Below, one piece after another: positions 6,823 to 16,030 of a DNA stretch of 64,000 nucleotides; the stretch's first letter is position 1; each line of letters opens with the position of its first letter. The position numbers and the translations under genes are program-made. The notes under the pieces are model-generated. The model was not told the origin of the DNA and did not search any database. It was given only the letters and a program-made list of their open reading frames with translations. Source of the DNA: Gillisella vitis (GTDB lineage: Bacteria; Pseudomonadota; Alphaproteobacteria; Rhizobiales; Rhizobiaceae). The DNA lies in the NCBI GenBank assembly GCA_009744235.1, contig WPHV01000010.1, positions 62,001 through 126,000 of the forward strand. Direction: 5' to 3'.

Positions 6823-9015
6823 TCACATCTTCCCCGCCACCTTCACCGCAAAGGCATATTCAAACGCCACCTCTTCCAACCGCTGAAACCGCCCGGATTT
6901 GCCGCCGTGGCCGGCGGACATGTTGGTTTTCAGCAGATATGGTCCGGCATCGGGTGCGTTTTCGCGCAGTTTGGCCACCCATTTGGTTGGTTCCCAATAG
7001 GTGACGCGGGGGTCGGTGAGGCCGGATAGGGCGAGAATGGGCGGATAGGATTTTTTGCCTACGTTGTCATAGGGGCTATAGGCGGCGATCCAGCGGTATT
7101 CTTCTTCTGACTCGATCGGGTTGCCCCATTCCGGCCATTCGGGAGGGGTTAGCGGCAGGGTATCATCAAGCATGGTATTGAGCACGTCCACGAAGGGGAC
7201 GGCGGCGATGATGCCGGCGAATTTTTCTGGCGCCATATTGGCAACGGCGCCCATCAACATGCCGCCAGCTGAGCCGCCTTCGGCGATGATCTTGTCATAG
7301 GCGGTGAAGCCTTCTTTCACCAGATGATCGGCGGCGGAGATGAAGTCTTTGAAGGTATTGACCTTATTCTCCATCTTGCCGTCTTCATACCATTGAAAGC
7401 CCTTGTCCTTGCCGCCACGGATATGGGCGATGGCATAGACGAAGCCTCGGTCGGCCAGCGACAGGCAATTGGTGTTGAAACCAGCCGGAATGGTCATGCC
7501 GTAAGCGCCGTAGCCATAAAGCAGGCAGGGGGCGGAACCATCCAGCACGGTATCCTTGCGATAGAGCAGCGTGACCGGCACATCGACGCCATCATGCGCC
7601 TTGGCGAACACCCGCCGGGTCACATAGTCCTCGGCTTTGTGGCCTGAGGGGACTTCCTGGGTTTTCAGCAGCACCCGCTCGCGCGTCACCATGTTATAGT
7701 CATAGAGCTGGCTGGCCGTCGTCATCGACGAATAGGAAAAGCGGATGACGGTGGCATCATATTCGGCAGCGCCTGACAGACCAAGCGAATAGGCTTCCTC
7801 GGCAAAATCGATGGCGTGTTCTTCACCGGTCTCGCGGTCGCGAATCATGATGCGCGGCAGGCCATCGCGGCGTTCCAGCCACAGCAGATGTCCGGCAAAG
7901 GCCATATGCGACAGGATAAGACGGCCCGGCACATGAGGAACGAGGTCTTTCCAGTTGTCCTTGCCCGGCGCACCAACCGGCGCTTCCATGATCTTGAAAT
8001 CCTTGGCACCGTCGGCATTGGTCAGGATGTAGAACACATCGCCGCCCTCGGTCATCGAATATTCGACGCCTTCCTCGCGCTCAGCCACCAGCTTAGGTTC
8101 TGCCGTCAGATCTTTGGTGGAGAGCAGCCGGTATTCCGAGGTCTCGTGATCGTGGATGTCGATATAGATAAAGTCGTCGAGCAGCGACCCGCCGACCCCC
8201 ATGAAGAAGCCGGGGTCCTTTTCCTCATAGACCAGCCGGTCGGAGGATTGCGGCTCGCCGATAATATGGTGGAAGACTTTGGACGGACGGTGGTTTTCAT
8301 CCTGAAGCGTATAGAAAAAGCTCTTGCCATCGGGTGCCCAGACGCCGCCGCCTGCGGTATTGTCCAGCACGTCGGCGAGGTCTTCGCCGGTTTTGAGATC
8401 GCGGATGCGCAGCGTGTAATATTCCGACCCCTTGTCGTCATAGCCCCAGATGCCACGGGTGTGATCATTGCTATGGTCGATGCCGGACAGGCGGAAATAA
8501 TCCTTGCCCGCCGCTTCCTTGTCGCCATCCAGCAGCAATTCGCGCAGGCTCTCGTCCTTCGGGTCGCCGTCGCGTGGAATGCGGAAATAGCGCGGCTGCT
8601 CGCCACCGGTCACGAAAGCCGAACCGTAAGCATAAGGGCCATCCTTCATCGGGATGGAGCTGTCATCCTCCTTGATCCGGCCTTTCATCTCGGCAAACAG
8701 CTGCTGTTGCAGTGGCTTGGTATCGGCCATGGCCGCGTCCATATAGATGTTTTCGGCCTCCAGAACTGCGCGGATCTCCAGATCAAGGATCGAGGTATCC
8801 TTGAACATCTGCTGCCAGTTATCGGCCCGCAGCCACGCGTAGTCGTCAATGCGGGTGATGCCGTGGCGGGTGTCGCTCAGCGGTTTCTTCTGGACTGTGG
8901 GGGCGGCGGGCAGGTTGGCAAACAGGGACTTTGAGGATGAAGACAAGAGCAATCTCGCTTTTTTGGCATAGGCGGGGTTTGGTATAAGGCCGGTGTTACG
9001 TAGGATGTGTTGCAT
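6823..9015 (-). CDS. ptrB: Oligopeptidase B (S9A prolyl oligopeptidase family)
   Basis: A serine peptidase of about 730 residues that cleaves short peptides after basic residues in the cytoplasm. The N-terminal propeller begins at NLPAAPTVQKKPLSDTRHGITRIDDYAWLRADNWQ. The catalytic half contains the nucleophile motif EGGSAGGMLMG (Ser near residue 582) and the histidine in SAGHGG near the C-terminus; the aspartate is probably in LSGLTDPRVTYWEP. The start is uncertain. The frame is open from a GTG at 9039, the first ATG is at 9015, and family homology begins only near residue 36 (SLFANLPAAP), so a TTG start near 8950 is possible. It is convergent with the beta-trefoil gene. Confidence 0.88.
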   Translation of the reverse strand: MQHILRNTGLIPNPAYAKKARLLLSSSSKSLFANLPAAPTVQKKPLSDTRHGITRIDDYAWLRADNWQQMFKDTSILDLEIRAVLEAENIYMDAAMADTKPLQQQLFAEMKGRIKEDDSSIPMKDGPYAYGSAFVTGGEQPRYFRIPRDGDPKDESLRELLLDGDKEAAGKDYFRLSGIDHSNDHTRGIWGYDDKGSEYYTLRIRDLKTGEDLADVLDNTAGGGVWAPDGKSFFYTLQDENHRPSKVFHHIIGEPQSSDRLVYEEKDPGFFMGVGGSLLDDFIYIDIHDHETSEYRLLSTKDLTAEPKLVAEREEGVEYSMTEGGDVFYILTNADGAKDFKIMEAPVGAPGKDNWKDLVPHVPGRLILSHMAFAGHLLWLERRDGLPRIMIRDRETGEEHAIDFAEEAYSLGLSGAAEYDATVIRFSYSSMTTASQLYDYNMVTRERVLLKTQEVPSGHKAEDYVTRRVFAKAHDGVDVPVTLLYRKDTVLDGSAPCLLYGYGAYGMTIPAGFNTNCLSLADRGFVYAIAHIRGGKDKGFQWYEDGKMENKVNTFKDFISAADHLVKEGFTAYDKIIAEGGSAGGMLMGAVANMAPEKFAGIIAAVPFVDVLNTMLDDTLPLTPPEWPEWGNPIESEEEYRWIAAYSPYDNVGKKSYPPILALSGLTDPRVTYWEPTKWVAKLRENAPDAGPYLLKTNMSAGHGGKSGRFQRLEEVAFEYAFAVKVAGKM

Positions 9016-9189
9016 GAGAGATAGGCGCCCGCCCACCACCGATCAAGCAGAAATCGGTGGTCCCGGCCATGGCCGGTGCCAGCGACAGAGGAAGCCGATC
9101 ACAAATGCGGGATGCACGTTTTGAGTGCTGGCTTCGCCAGAAGTCAGGCAATACATTCCGCCGAATCGGTATCTGTTAGGAAATTCTAT

Positions 9190-9579
9190 ATGCGATTGAT
9201 GATTTTAGGGGGTGGTTTGGCGATGGTTTTTGCGCAATCGGCCTTTGCGCTTGACGCCGCAGCCACCCGCCAGCTCAAGTCGCTGTCGCCGGCCGAGCGG
9301 CTGGAACAGCGCTGCGACATGGAGGCGATGAGCCGGATTGGCAAGGATAGTAAGACCTATTCGCCTGACAAGGTGATCGCCTACACGTTCGCCCAGACCA
9401 AGGCCGATGGCAACCGGCTGAAGGCGCCGGGTGCGGTGTTTCGCAGCAAGGGCCACTGGTATCGGCTGAAATACCAGTGCGAGACCGGCAACCAGCGCCT
9501 GGACGTGAAGAATTTCAGCTATCAGGTGGGTGCCGAAGTACCCAAGGAAAGCTGGAGTAAATATTACTTGTATAATTGA
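9190..9579 (+). CDS. DUF930 exported protein
   Basis: A 129-residue protein with a clear signal peptide (MRLMILGGGLAMVFAQSAFA). I chose ATG 9190, preceded by AGGAAA, rather than earlier frame starts that lack a signal. The mature part LDAAATRQLKSLSPAERLEQRCDMEAMSRI matches the DUF930 family found almost only in Rhizobiales. Two cysteines (C in EQRCDME and YQCETG) probably form a disulfide in the periplasm. The role is unknown. It is followed 16 bp later by a strong terminator. Confidence 0.85.
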   Translation: MRLMILGGGLAMVFAQSAFALDAAATRQLKSLSPAERLEQRCDMEAMSRIGKDSKTYSPDKVIAYTFAQTKADGNRLKAPGAVFRSKGHWYRLKYQCETGNQRLDVKNFSYQVGAEVPKESWSKYYLYN

Positions 9580-9595
9580 CGAGTGATGAGCCGTG

Positions 9596-9617
9596 GGGTG
9601 ACGCCTGTCACCCTTTT
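9596..9617 (+). terminator. Intrinsic terminator
   Basis: GGGTGAC (9596-9602), loop GCCT, GTCACCC (9607-9613), then TTTT. It directly follows the DUF930 gene and precedes the convergent permease stop at 9625, so it may serve mainly the plus strand. Confidence 0.8.
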
Positions 9618-9624
9618 CGTCCTG

Positions 9625-10725
9625 TCACCCTGGCAGTTTCGGCTTCGGTGCCGCATGGGGCGCCAGTTCGGTAAAGATCGCCTTGCCGATCAATGCCAGA
9701 GGCACGGCCAGCATGGCACCCGCCGCGCCCCAGACCCAGGTCCAGAAGATGATGGCGACGAACACGCCAAAGGCGTTGATCTCCATACGTCGCCCCATCA
9801 CGGCTGGCGTTACCAGATTTTCGACCAGCGCATGGACAGTGAAGAAAGCGATGGCGGGAAGCAGGCCAAACAGCAGGCTGCTATGGGTCAGCATTCCGGC
9901 CACGGCCAGCGCAAAGGTCATGGCGGTGACGCCGAGAAAAGGCACGAAGCTGGAGAGAAAGGCGAAGAAGCCCCAGAGTACCGGCAGCGTCAGCCCGCCA
10001 ACCCAGGCAATCAGCAGGGCGCAGCAACCGACGCCCGCGTAGATTACCGAAGCGGTGGCAAAGTAGAAGCCCAGCGCCGTTTCAATCGCATTGATGCTGC
10101 GGATGGCCGAGAGCCGGCGAGCGCGGTCGCGGAAAGAGACGATCAGAGTTTTGCGGATCGACACCCTCCCGGCCAGAAACAGCACCAATGCGGCAAAGAA
10201 AATCAATGTCTGGACGATGGCGGGCGTCACCTGGCTTGCCACTGTCGAGAGAATGCCGCCGCCATTTTCCAGCATCTTGTCGAGGTTGATAGGGCCGTTG
10301 CCGCTGGCAAGCCTGTCCAGATGCAGCCAGTGAAAGCGTTGGAAATAGGGTGTGAACCGATCCATCATGGTCTGGCCAATGCTGGGAATGTCCTGGGCCA
10401 GTTCCATCAGTGGCCCGGCCAGCGTGTTGGCAATGATCGTCACCAGCGTGAAAAGCGCTGTGGTCAGCAGCACGGCACTCATCATCGGCGGAACGCCCAG
10501 CGCTTCCAGCCGGTCTGCTGCCAGACCCAGGATAAGGCCGACCACAACCGCAAGGGTCAATGGCATCAGGATCGTGCCTGCATAATGCAGTGCGGCAATG
10601 GCGACAATCAGGAAAAGCCCGATCACCGCCCAGGCCTGCGCCAGGTCCAGCGCCGTCTTGCGGTGCCGGCCCAGCCGCGTTTCCGCCGGCTGCAAAATCC
10701 GCCGCTTCACCGTGTCATCCATCAT
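9625..10725 (-). CDS. AI-2E family transporter (PerM/TqsA/YdiK type)
   Basis: A 366-residue polytopic inner-membrane protein. About eight membrane helices are visible, starting with VIGLFLIVAIAALHYAG and LTLAVVVGLILGLAADRL. The soluble central loop is at roughly residues 95-180. The family signature near the C-terminus includes FVPFLGVTAMTFALAVAGM, HALVENLVTPAVMGRRMEINAF and GAMLAVPLALIGKAI. Family members export autoinducer-2 or act as Na+/H+ exchangers; the substrate here is unknown. The first residues (MDDTVKRRILQPAETRLGRHRKT) are basic and cytoplasmic. It appears to be a single-gene unit. Confidence 0.88.
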   Translation of the reverse strand: MMDDTVKRRILQPAETRLGRHRKTALDLAQAWAVIGLFLIVAIAALHYAGTILMPLTLAVVVGLILGLAADRLEALGVPPMMSAVLLTTALFTLVTIIANTLAGPLMELAQDIPSIGQTMMDRFTPYFQRFHWLHLDRLASGNGPINLDKMLENGGGILSTVASQVTPAIVQTLIFFAALVLFLAGRVSIRKTLIVSFRDRARRLSAIRSINAIETALGFYFATASVIYAGVGCCALLIAWVGGLTLPVLWGFFAFLSSFVPFLGVTAMTFALAVAGMLTHSSLLFGLLPAIAFFTVHALVENLVTPAVMGRRMEINAFGVFVAIIFWTWVWGAAGAMLAVPLALIGKAIFTELAPHAAPKPKLPG

Positions 10726-11387
10726 GTCCGTTTACGTCCCCATCGGTGCCATCATTATGTGCGGCCATGCTGGCACCAGAAGGTGCAAAGCCGCAACATG
10801 TTATATTTACTACATAATCTTTTCAGATTGCCAGCAACACGACCTTCGCATCGCAATTTGGCGCTATGGCTCGACGCTTTCCCCGAGAGTGCCGCTGAGG
10901 GGCGTCTTGACAAGCAACCCTTAATTAACGCGCAGAACGGGCAGTGGTTCCGCCCAGATTTTGCCTTGCTTGCGCCACTTTGGTGCGAATTGCGGGATTC
11001 AAGGGTTGTATCAATTTGGGGCAGGCGATCGGAACAGGTCGGGTCTCTGCACGACATACGCGCTAAATCACGGGTTGCAGCCGCGAGCGTCAGCCTCCTT
11101 TCGTAAAATCCACTATTATTACAGGGGTCTACGAAAAATCGGCATTTTGAGTCTGCATCCATGGAGATATGGAGGTTTTTGTAACTATCCGAAACAAAAA
11201 ACCCCTGACACTGGCAGGTAACTGCTCCAAAAAAATAGAGATGCACCCAATAAAAGTGTCTGAAAAGTGTAAAAAGCAAGATTTGTATTAAGGTTGGAAA
11301 AACAAAAAATGCAACTGAAAATATGTGTTTTTTGTCGCCGTTTCCAATACATTGATAGAGTAAATAATATGTACAAGGCGGATGACT
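10726..11387. other. 662-bp spacer without a supportable gene
   Basis: The long frames crossing this stretch have composition unlike real proteins and mirror the neighbouring genes. The right half (about 11107-11380) is distinctly AT-rich and probably holds the promoter of the FAD oxidoreductase gene. I see no clear dyad or terminator. Confidence 0.5.
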
Positions 11388-13160
11388 ATGCGTTTCATTA
11401 TGGGTCGTCGAGTGTTTGTTGCTGGAGCGGCTAGTCTTTTTGCGCTGAGACCAAGTTTTGCACAGCAAGCGACCTATGATGTTATTGTCTATGGAATGAC
11501 CAGTGGCGGAATTACAGCTGCCATACAGGCAAAAGTCATGGGAAGAACCGTGGCAATTGTTGGCGGCTGGCGTGAGCGTCATCCCGGTGGGATGATGTCT
11601 GGCGGGCTTGGCGGCACCGATGTCGAGGCCGGCAGCGCCTTCGGCGGTCTGGCGCGCCATGTGATTTCCAGGATCAATCAAGAGGCCCAGGTGGCCGACG
11701 ACCGGTTCGCCTTCGAGCCCCGCTTTGCCCAGACCGTGTTTGAAAAACTGCTGCGCGAATATGATATTCCGGTGTTTCAAAGCCGTGGTGTGCTGCGGGT
11801 CGCCAAGACCGGGCCTCGGATCGATGCGATGGAAACGGTTGACCGCCAGCTGTTCAATGGCCGTGTCTTCATCGACGCCAGCTATGAAGGCGACCTGATG
11901 GCCGCGTCAGGCGTTTCCTGGACCGTTGGCCGCGAGCCGCAGGACGGCGACAATGTGCTGAACGGTTTTCGCGGAACCCGGACGGATTCCTGGGGCGACA
12001 ATCATAATTTCCAGCTGCATCGCCGTTTCGAGCGGGTGATCGGTCAGGTCGGCGTCGATCCTTTCGTCACCGAGGGCGTGGCCGCCAGCGGTCTTTTGCC
12101 GGGCATCCGCAATTATCCGTCCCCGGAAGTCGGCGCGGGCGACCGGGCCGTGCAGGCCTATAATTTCCGCATGACCATGACGCGCGATCCGGCCCGCCGC
12201 GTGGATCTGCCCTCGACACCGCCGCCGGGCTTTGATCCGACCCGCTACGAATTGCTGTTCCGCTGGATCAAGGCGCTGGGCGAGCGCGGCCAGCTCGCGG
12301 ATGCGGAAAACGCCGTCAAGATGCAGTTCCTGCTGCATAACGATCTCGGCAACGGCATTTTCGACATCAACAATCGCGGAGCCGTTTCCACCGATTATAT
12401 CGGCGGCTCCTGGGGCTATCCGCAGGCCGATTACGGCATGCGTGAAAAGATCTGGAAAGCCCATGAGCGCTGGACACGGGGCCTGTTCTACGCGCTCCAA
12501 CACCACAAGGACGCTCGCATGCCGGGTCATCTGCGCGATGTGTTCCTTGATTATGGACTGGACGGCCAGCATTATCAGGACCCGCACGAAAACGACGAGG
12601 CGAACTGGCCCTATCAGCTCTATGTGCGGGAAGCCCGGCGCATGGTGTCCGACCATCAGATGACCGGCCATGACGTCACTGCTGCCGACGACCAGGAATT
12701 GCGCGACAACACCACGATTTCCACCGGTTCCTACAAGCGTGACAGCCACCATACCCAACGTATCGTCCGCACCACGGTCAACATGCTCGGCACGCCGACG
12801 CTGAGTGTCTGGAACGAGGGCAATTTCGAGGCCGAGGCTGGCGGTGCTGACCGGATCTTCACCATTCCGCTGTCGGCCATCGTGCCGCGCCGGGCGGAAT
12901 GCACCAATCTGATGTCGATCTTCGCGCTCAGCGCTACTCATGAGGCCTTCGGGGCGATCCGCATGGAAATGAGCCTGATGCAAACCGGACAGTCGGCGGG
13001 CGCTGCTGCCGCGCTGGTCGCCGTCAGCCGGGCCGATATTCAGGACGTGTCCTATGATGAGCTGATTTCCAGCCTCTACGTCCCACCTGGCGCCAAGCCC
13101 TCGGTTCTGCCGCGTGATCCCAACAGCCAGGCGCTGGCTTTCAACCTTCAGAGGTCGTGA
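11388..13160 (+). CDS. Exported FAD-dependent oxidoreductase
   Basis: About 590 residues. Of two close ATGs, 11388 has AAGGCGG 6 bp upstream, while 11382 touches that site, so I chose 11388. The N-terminus MRFIMGRRVFVAGAASLFALRPSFAQQ is a signal peptide with twin arginines (GRRVFVAGAA), fitting Tat export of a folded flavoprotein. The dinucleotide-binding motif follows (YDVIVYGMTSGGITAAIQAKVMGRTVAIVGG), although the usual GxGxxG is changed to GMTSGG. The GGMMSGGLGGTD segment and the C-terminal TGQSAGAAAALVA fit the FAD-dependent oxidoreductase family Pfam FAD_oxidored (PF12831). The substrate is unknown. The coding part has normal GC, but the leader is AT-rich. Confidence 0.8.
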   Translation: MRFIMGRRVFVAGAASLFALRPSFAQQATYDVIVYGMTSGGITAAIQAKVMGRTVAIVGGWRERHPGGMMSGGLGGTDVEAGSAFGGLARHVISRINQEAQVADDRFAFEPRFAQTVFEKLLREYDIPVFQSRGVLRVAKTGPRIDAMETVDRQLFNGRVFIDASYEGDLMAASGVSWTVGREPQDGDNVLNGFRGTRTDSWGDNHNFQLHRRFERVIGQVGVDPFVTEGVAASGLLPGIRNYPSPEVGAGDRAVQAYNFRMTMTRDPARRVDLPSTPPPGFDPTRYELLFRWIKALGERGQLADAENAVKMQFLLHNDLGNGIFDINNRGAVSTDYIGGSWGYPQADYGMREKIWKAHERWTRGLFYALQHHKDARMPGHLRDVFLDYGLDGQHYQDPHENDEANWPYQLYVREARRMVSDHQMTGHDVTAADDQELRDNTTISTGSYKRDSHHTQRIVRTTVNMLGTPTLSVWNEGNFEAEAGGADRIFTIPLSAIVPRRAECTNLMSIFALSATHEAFGAIRMEMSLMQTGQSAGAAAALVAVSRADIQDVSYDELISSLYVPPGAKPSVLPRDPNSQALAFNLQRS

Positions 13161-13326
13161 AGGAAGGCCGCCGAGCCGCATCTATCGATAGAATTCTCTT
13201 GACGGCAGCGTGATAGAAGCGTTTCTCCCGAAACGCTTTCTTCAAGGCAGGGATGTGGCATCCCAGACCTTGGTATCAGACCCTTGGTATCACGGCCATC
13301 TGGCTGGCAGGCGCGAAAAGAGTGTC

Positions 13327-14106
13327 ATGGTTGTTATGGATATCCGCCGGATCGGTATTTACTTGTCATCACTGCTGCTGGGGGCGCTGCTTCTGAATGG
13401 AGCAGCACGACCTGCTCTTGCCGCTGCGGATGGCTTGATCGAGCCGAAACTGCATATTCATGCCGCTCCGAAAGGGTTGGTGCAGGTGGCGGTGACGCTG
13501 GATGCCTGCATGGGCAAAACCGATATGCGCATTCTCTCCACCCTGCTGGATGACAATATCAAGGCGACGATTTTCGTCACTGGTCGCTGGATAAGGTCCA
13601 ATCCGCAGGCCGTTGCGGTGCTGAAATCCAGGCCGGACCTGTTCGAGGTGGAAAACCACGGCGAAAACCACATCCCGGCGGTCGACTATCCGGCGACCGT
13701 CTATGGCATCGCCGCCGCTGGATCGCCAGAAGCGGTTGCCAGGGAAGTGACCGGCGGCGCGGACGCCATGCGGGCCGCAGGGTTTTCTCCGCCACGCTGG
13801 TATCGGGATGCCACGGCCGAATATTCACCCTCCGCTATCGCAGAGATCAAGGCGATGGGCTACCAGATCGGCGGCTTTTCCATCAATGGCGATTCAGGCT
13901 CACTTTTGGGCGCCAAACAGACCGAGCAGCAATTTGCCCGCGCCAAAAACGGTGACGTGCTGATCGCCCATATCAACCAGCCCACCCACGCCGCTGGTGA
14001 AGGTGTGGTGGCCGGTTTAAAGGCACTGAAGGCAAGGGGCGTGGTGTTTGTGCATCTGAGCGAGGCAGGCCCTGTGGAAACGGTCAAAGGCCCGCCAGTC
14101 AACTGA
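13327..14106 (+). CDS. Exported polysaccharide deacetylase-family protein
   Basis: About 259 residues from ATG 13327; an alternative ATG is at 13336. A signal peptide (IYLSSLLLGALLLNGAARPALAA) is followed by a NodB-homology domain. Motif 1 is VAVTLDACMGKTD (D in place of the usual TFDD pair). Motif 2 is ENHGENHIP with the metal histidines in HxxxH. Later motifs include PPRWYRDATAEYSPSAI and LIAHINQPTHAAGEG. Such enzymes remove N- or O-acetyl groups from cell-wall or exopolysaccharides in the periplasm using a divalent metal. The gene lies 166 bp after the FAD oxidoreductase on the same strand; co-transcription is possible. Confidence 0.85.
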   Translation: MVVMDIRRIGIYLSSLLLGALLLNGAARPALAAADGLIEPKLHIHAAPKGLVQVAVTLDACMGKTDMRILSTLLDDNIKATIFVTGRWIRSNPQAVAVLKSRPDLFEVENHGENHIPAVDYPATVYGIAAAGSPEAVAREVTGGADAMRAAGFSPPRWYRDATAEYSPSAIAEIKAMGYQIGGFSINGDSGSLLGAKQTEQQFARAKNGDVLIAHINQPTHAAGEGVVAGLKALKARGVVFVHLSEAGPVETVKGPPVN

Positions 14107-14109
14107 CAT

Positions 14110-14994
14110 TTATCCGGATATGGACGGCACCGAATTCAAAGTCAGACCAATTCCCCAGGGATCGGTCAGCCTGTGGCCTTCGGCGCTCAATGTCACAGGA
14201 ATCTCCAATCCTTCCAGCGTCGCTAGCGCCTTTTGCAGCGCTTCCCCGTCGTTGAACGTCAGGGAGTAATCGGCAAGCCCGGTCATTGCCGCAAGGCGAG
14301 GGCCTGCGCCCCGGCTGTTCCAGATATTGGCGGCGACATGGTGGTGGTATTTGCCGGAGCCGAAGAAGCTGGCACCGGGATAGGAGGCCATTTTCTTCAA
14401 ACCCAGCACACCCTCATAAAACCGGTCTGCTTCCGGCACATTGCCGACCTGCAAATGCATATGGCCAATGCTTGAGCCCTCGGGCAGGCCGGTCCATGCC
14501 TCATCACTGGCGCTGTCGTAAAGCTCTTGCAGGCTGAGGGGCAGGGTGGCCATGCCAACCGTGCCATCGGATTGGTAGGTCCATTCCAGCGGGCTGCGGT
14601 CGCGGTAGATCTCGATGCCATTGCCTTCAGGGTCGGACAGGTAGATCGCCTCGCTGACCAGATGGTCCGAGGCGCCGTCCAGCTGAACGCCGGAATGGGC
14701 GGCATGGCGCAGCCATTGCGCAAGCGTCTTGCGGTTCGGCACAAGAAAAGCAGTGTGAAACAGCCCGGCTGCCGTGGGCGGCGCCATGGCTGCATCGCTG
14801 CGGGTGGTCAGCGTCAGCAATGGCGTCGTGCCAACCCCAAGCACCATGCCGCTGGGGGTGCTCTCCAGCACGGCAAGGCCAATGATCTGCCGATAGAAGC
14901 TGGAGACCATGGCCAGATCACCGACCACCAGATGCGCCCGTCCGATATGGATCGGCCGGGTCAGGGCAAAGCTTGGGGAATGATGGGCATCCAT
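14110..14994 (-). CDS. VOC-family dioxygenase/glyoxalase-like protein
   Basis: A 294-residue protein with two tandem vicinal-oxygen-chelate modules. The N-terminal one is IGRAHLVVGDLAMVSSFYRQIIGLAVLESTPSGMVLGVG, with histidine and glutamate ligands in LFHTAFLVP and GNGIEIYRD. The C-terminal one is IGHMHLQVGNVPEADRFYEGVLGLKKMASYPGASFFGSGKYHHHVAANIW. This layout matches CatE-like ring-cleavage dioxygenases (catechol 2,3-dioxygenase family), and the metal ligands H/H/E look preserved. The true substrate cannot be told from sequence. It ends 3 bp from the convergent deacetylase stop codon. Confidence 0.85.
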   Translation of the reverse strand: MDAHHSPSFALTRPIHIGRAHLVVGDLAMVSSFYRQIIGLAVLESTPSGMVLGVGTTPLLTLTTRSDAAMAPPTAAGLFHTAFLVPNRKTLAQWLRHAAHSGVQLDGASDHLVSEAIYLSDPEGNGIEIYRDRSPLEWTYQSDGTVGMATLPLSLQELYDSASDEAWTGLPEGSSIGHMHLQVGNVPEADRFYEGVLGLKKMASYPGASFFGSGKYHHHVAANIWNSRGAGPRLAAMTGLADYSLTFNDGEALQKALATLEGLEIPVTLSAEGHRLTDPWGIGLTLNSVPSISG

Positions 14995-15152
14995 GACGGC
15001 AGGTCCGATAGGTTGGCGCGAGGGCGCTGAGAACGTCTTGCTCCCTAGATACAGCCTGCCGGTCGTTTCATGTAGAGCGCATATACGCGAAAGATCGTTC
15101 GATAATGCTGAACAGTGTCTTTGTCATCGTTCAATCCTGGCGATTTCCAGGC

Positions 15153-15166
15153 TTGATCGGGATCAA
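15153..15166 (+). promoter_or_regulatory. FNR/FixK box (anaerobox)
   Basis: TTGATCGGGATCAA is a perfect match to the TTGAT-N4-ATCAA consensus of FNR/FixK/FnrN proteins. Its centre lies about 75 bp before the universal stress protein start. This would place a class II start site near 15201. The Crp/Fnr regulator at 17531-18262 has the matching recognition helix. Confidence 0.85.
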
Positions 15167-15234
15167 TGCGGGCGGAGCTTGGCGCGCGCAGGTTGTTGTC
15201 GGCAAAGTCGTTCAGCAGCCGAGAGGAGAGGGCC

Positions 15235-15645
15235 ATGTACAGAAAGATCATTGTTCCCGTGGATATCGCGCAATGGGAAAAGGGCGACAAGATCCTGAAA
15301 AAAGCCCAGAGCCTGCTGGATGCTGGTGGCGAGATCGTGCTGCTGACCGTGGTCGAGCATCTGCCGTCCTATCTTGCCATCGATATTCCGCATGACATCA
15401 TCGATGGGGCGGTGGAGGAAGGGCGCACCAAACTCGCCGCGCTGGCCGCGTCGGTTGGGTCTGGCGTGACAACGCAATTGCGGGTCGGCTCGCCCGCCCA
15501 TGAGATTCTGGCTGTCGCAGCGGAGCAAAAGGCCGACTTGATCATTATAGCCTCGCATATCCCAGATTTTTCCAACTACCTGATCGGGGCGACTGCCGAC
15601 CGTGTCGTGCGCCACGCCCGATGCGCGGTACTTGTCGACCGGTAA
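15235..15645 (+). CDS. Universal stress protein (UspA family)
   Basis: A 136-residue single-domain Usp. ATG 15235 follows the ribosome site GAGAGGAGAG; earlier frame starts lie in the promoter. The N-terminal strand YRKIIVPVDIAQWEKGD carries the conserved aspartate. The C-terminal ATP-binding signature appears as IIIASHIPDFSNYLIGATADRVVRHARCAVLVDR, i.e. a G-x2-G-x9-G(S)-like loop with GATADRV. Usp proteins help cells survive growth arrest and low oxygen. A perfect FNR/FixK box upstream supports microaerobic induction. The DksA-like gene follows 37 bp later on the same strand, probably in the same transcript. Confidence 0.9.
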   Translation: MYRKIIVPVDIAQWEKGDKILKKAQSLLDAGGEIVLLTVVEHLPSYLAIDIPHDIIDGAVEEGRTKLAALAASVGSGVTTQLRVGSPAHEILAVAAEQKADLIIIASHIPDFSNYLIGATADRVVRHARCAVLVDR

Positions 15646-15682
15646 TCGCATCCGGGAGGCGTTTCACATTTTGAGGAGATCG

Positions 15683-16003
15683 ATGATGGACATGGATGGA
15701 TATAAGCAGACGCTGCTCGGACGGCGGCTGGAGCTGACCAGCCGACTAGGAAAAATTTCCGGTGACCTGTCAGAGCAACGCAGCGCCGAAAGCGCCGAGC
15801 GCGCTATCGAATCGGAAAATGACGAAGTGTTGGAAAGCCTGGGGCAGGCGGGCGAAAACGAGCTGCGCGGCATCGAGGCGGCATTGGCCCGCATGGAGGC
15901 CGGTTCCTACGGACGCTGCGTGACCTGCGATGCGGCAATTGCACCCGAGCGGCTCGCCCTTTTGCCGGCCACGCCGTTTTGCCAGGATTGCGCCCCGGCC
16001 TGA
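15683..16003 (+). CDS. DksA/TraR-family C4 zinc-finger protein
   Basis: A 106-residue protein. AGGAG (15674-15678) precedes the twin ATGs at 15683 and 15686; either may be used. The N-terminal helices (residues 5-75, rich in Glu and Arg) lead to a C4 zinc finger with C79, C82, C100 and C103 (YGRCVTCDAAIAPERLALLPATPFCQDC). It is short for DksA and lacks the acidic DxxDxA tip in the usual form, so direct action on RNA polymerase is possible but unproven. Its position behind the stress-protein gene suggests shared FNR-box control. Confidence 0.85.
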   Translation: MMDMDGYKQTLLGRRLELTSRLGKISGDLSEQRSAESAERAIESENDEVLESLGQAGENELRGIEAALARMEAGSYGRCVTCDAAIAPERLALLPATPFCQDCAPA

Positions 16004-16030
16004 ACAGACATGCAGACAGGTGCGATCCGG

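Noticed and set aside
9583..11106. 507-residue plus-strand frame rich in Gln, His and Arg
   Set aside because: It is the antisense of the AI-2E transporter gene, and the composition is typical of a shadow of high-GC coding DNA.
10755..11780. 341-residue minus-strand frame
   Set aside because: Its first part mirrors the FAD oxidoreductase gene and the rest has mixed Cys/His/Phe-rich composition unlike a protein. No ribosome site or domain.
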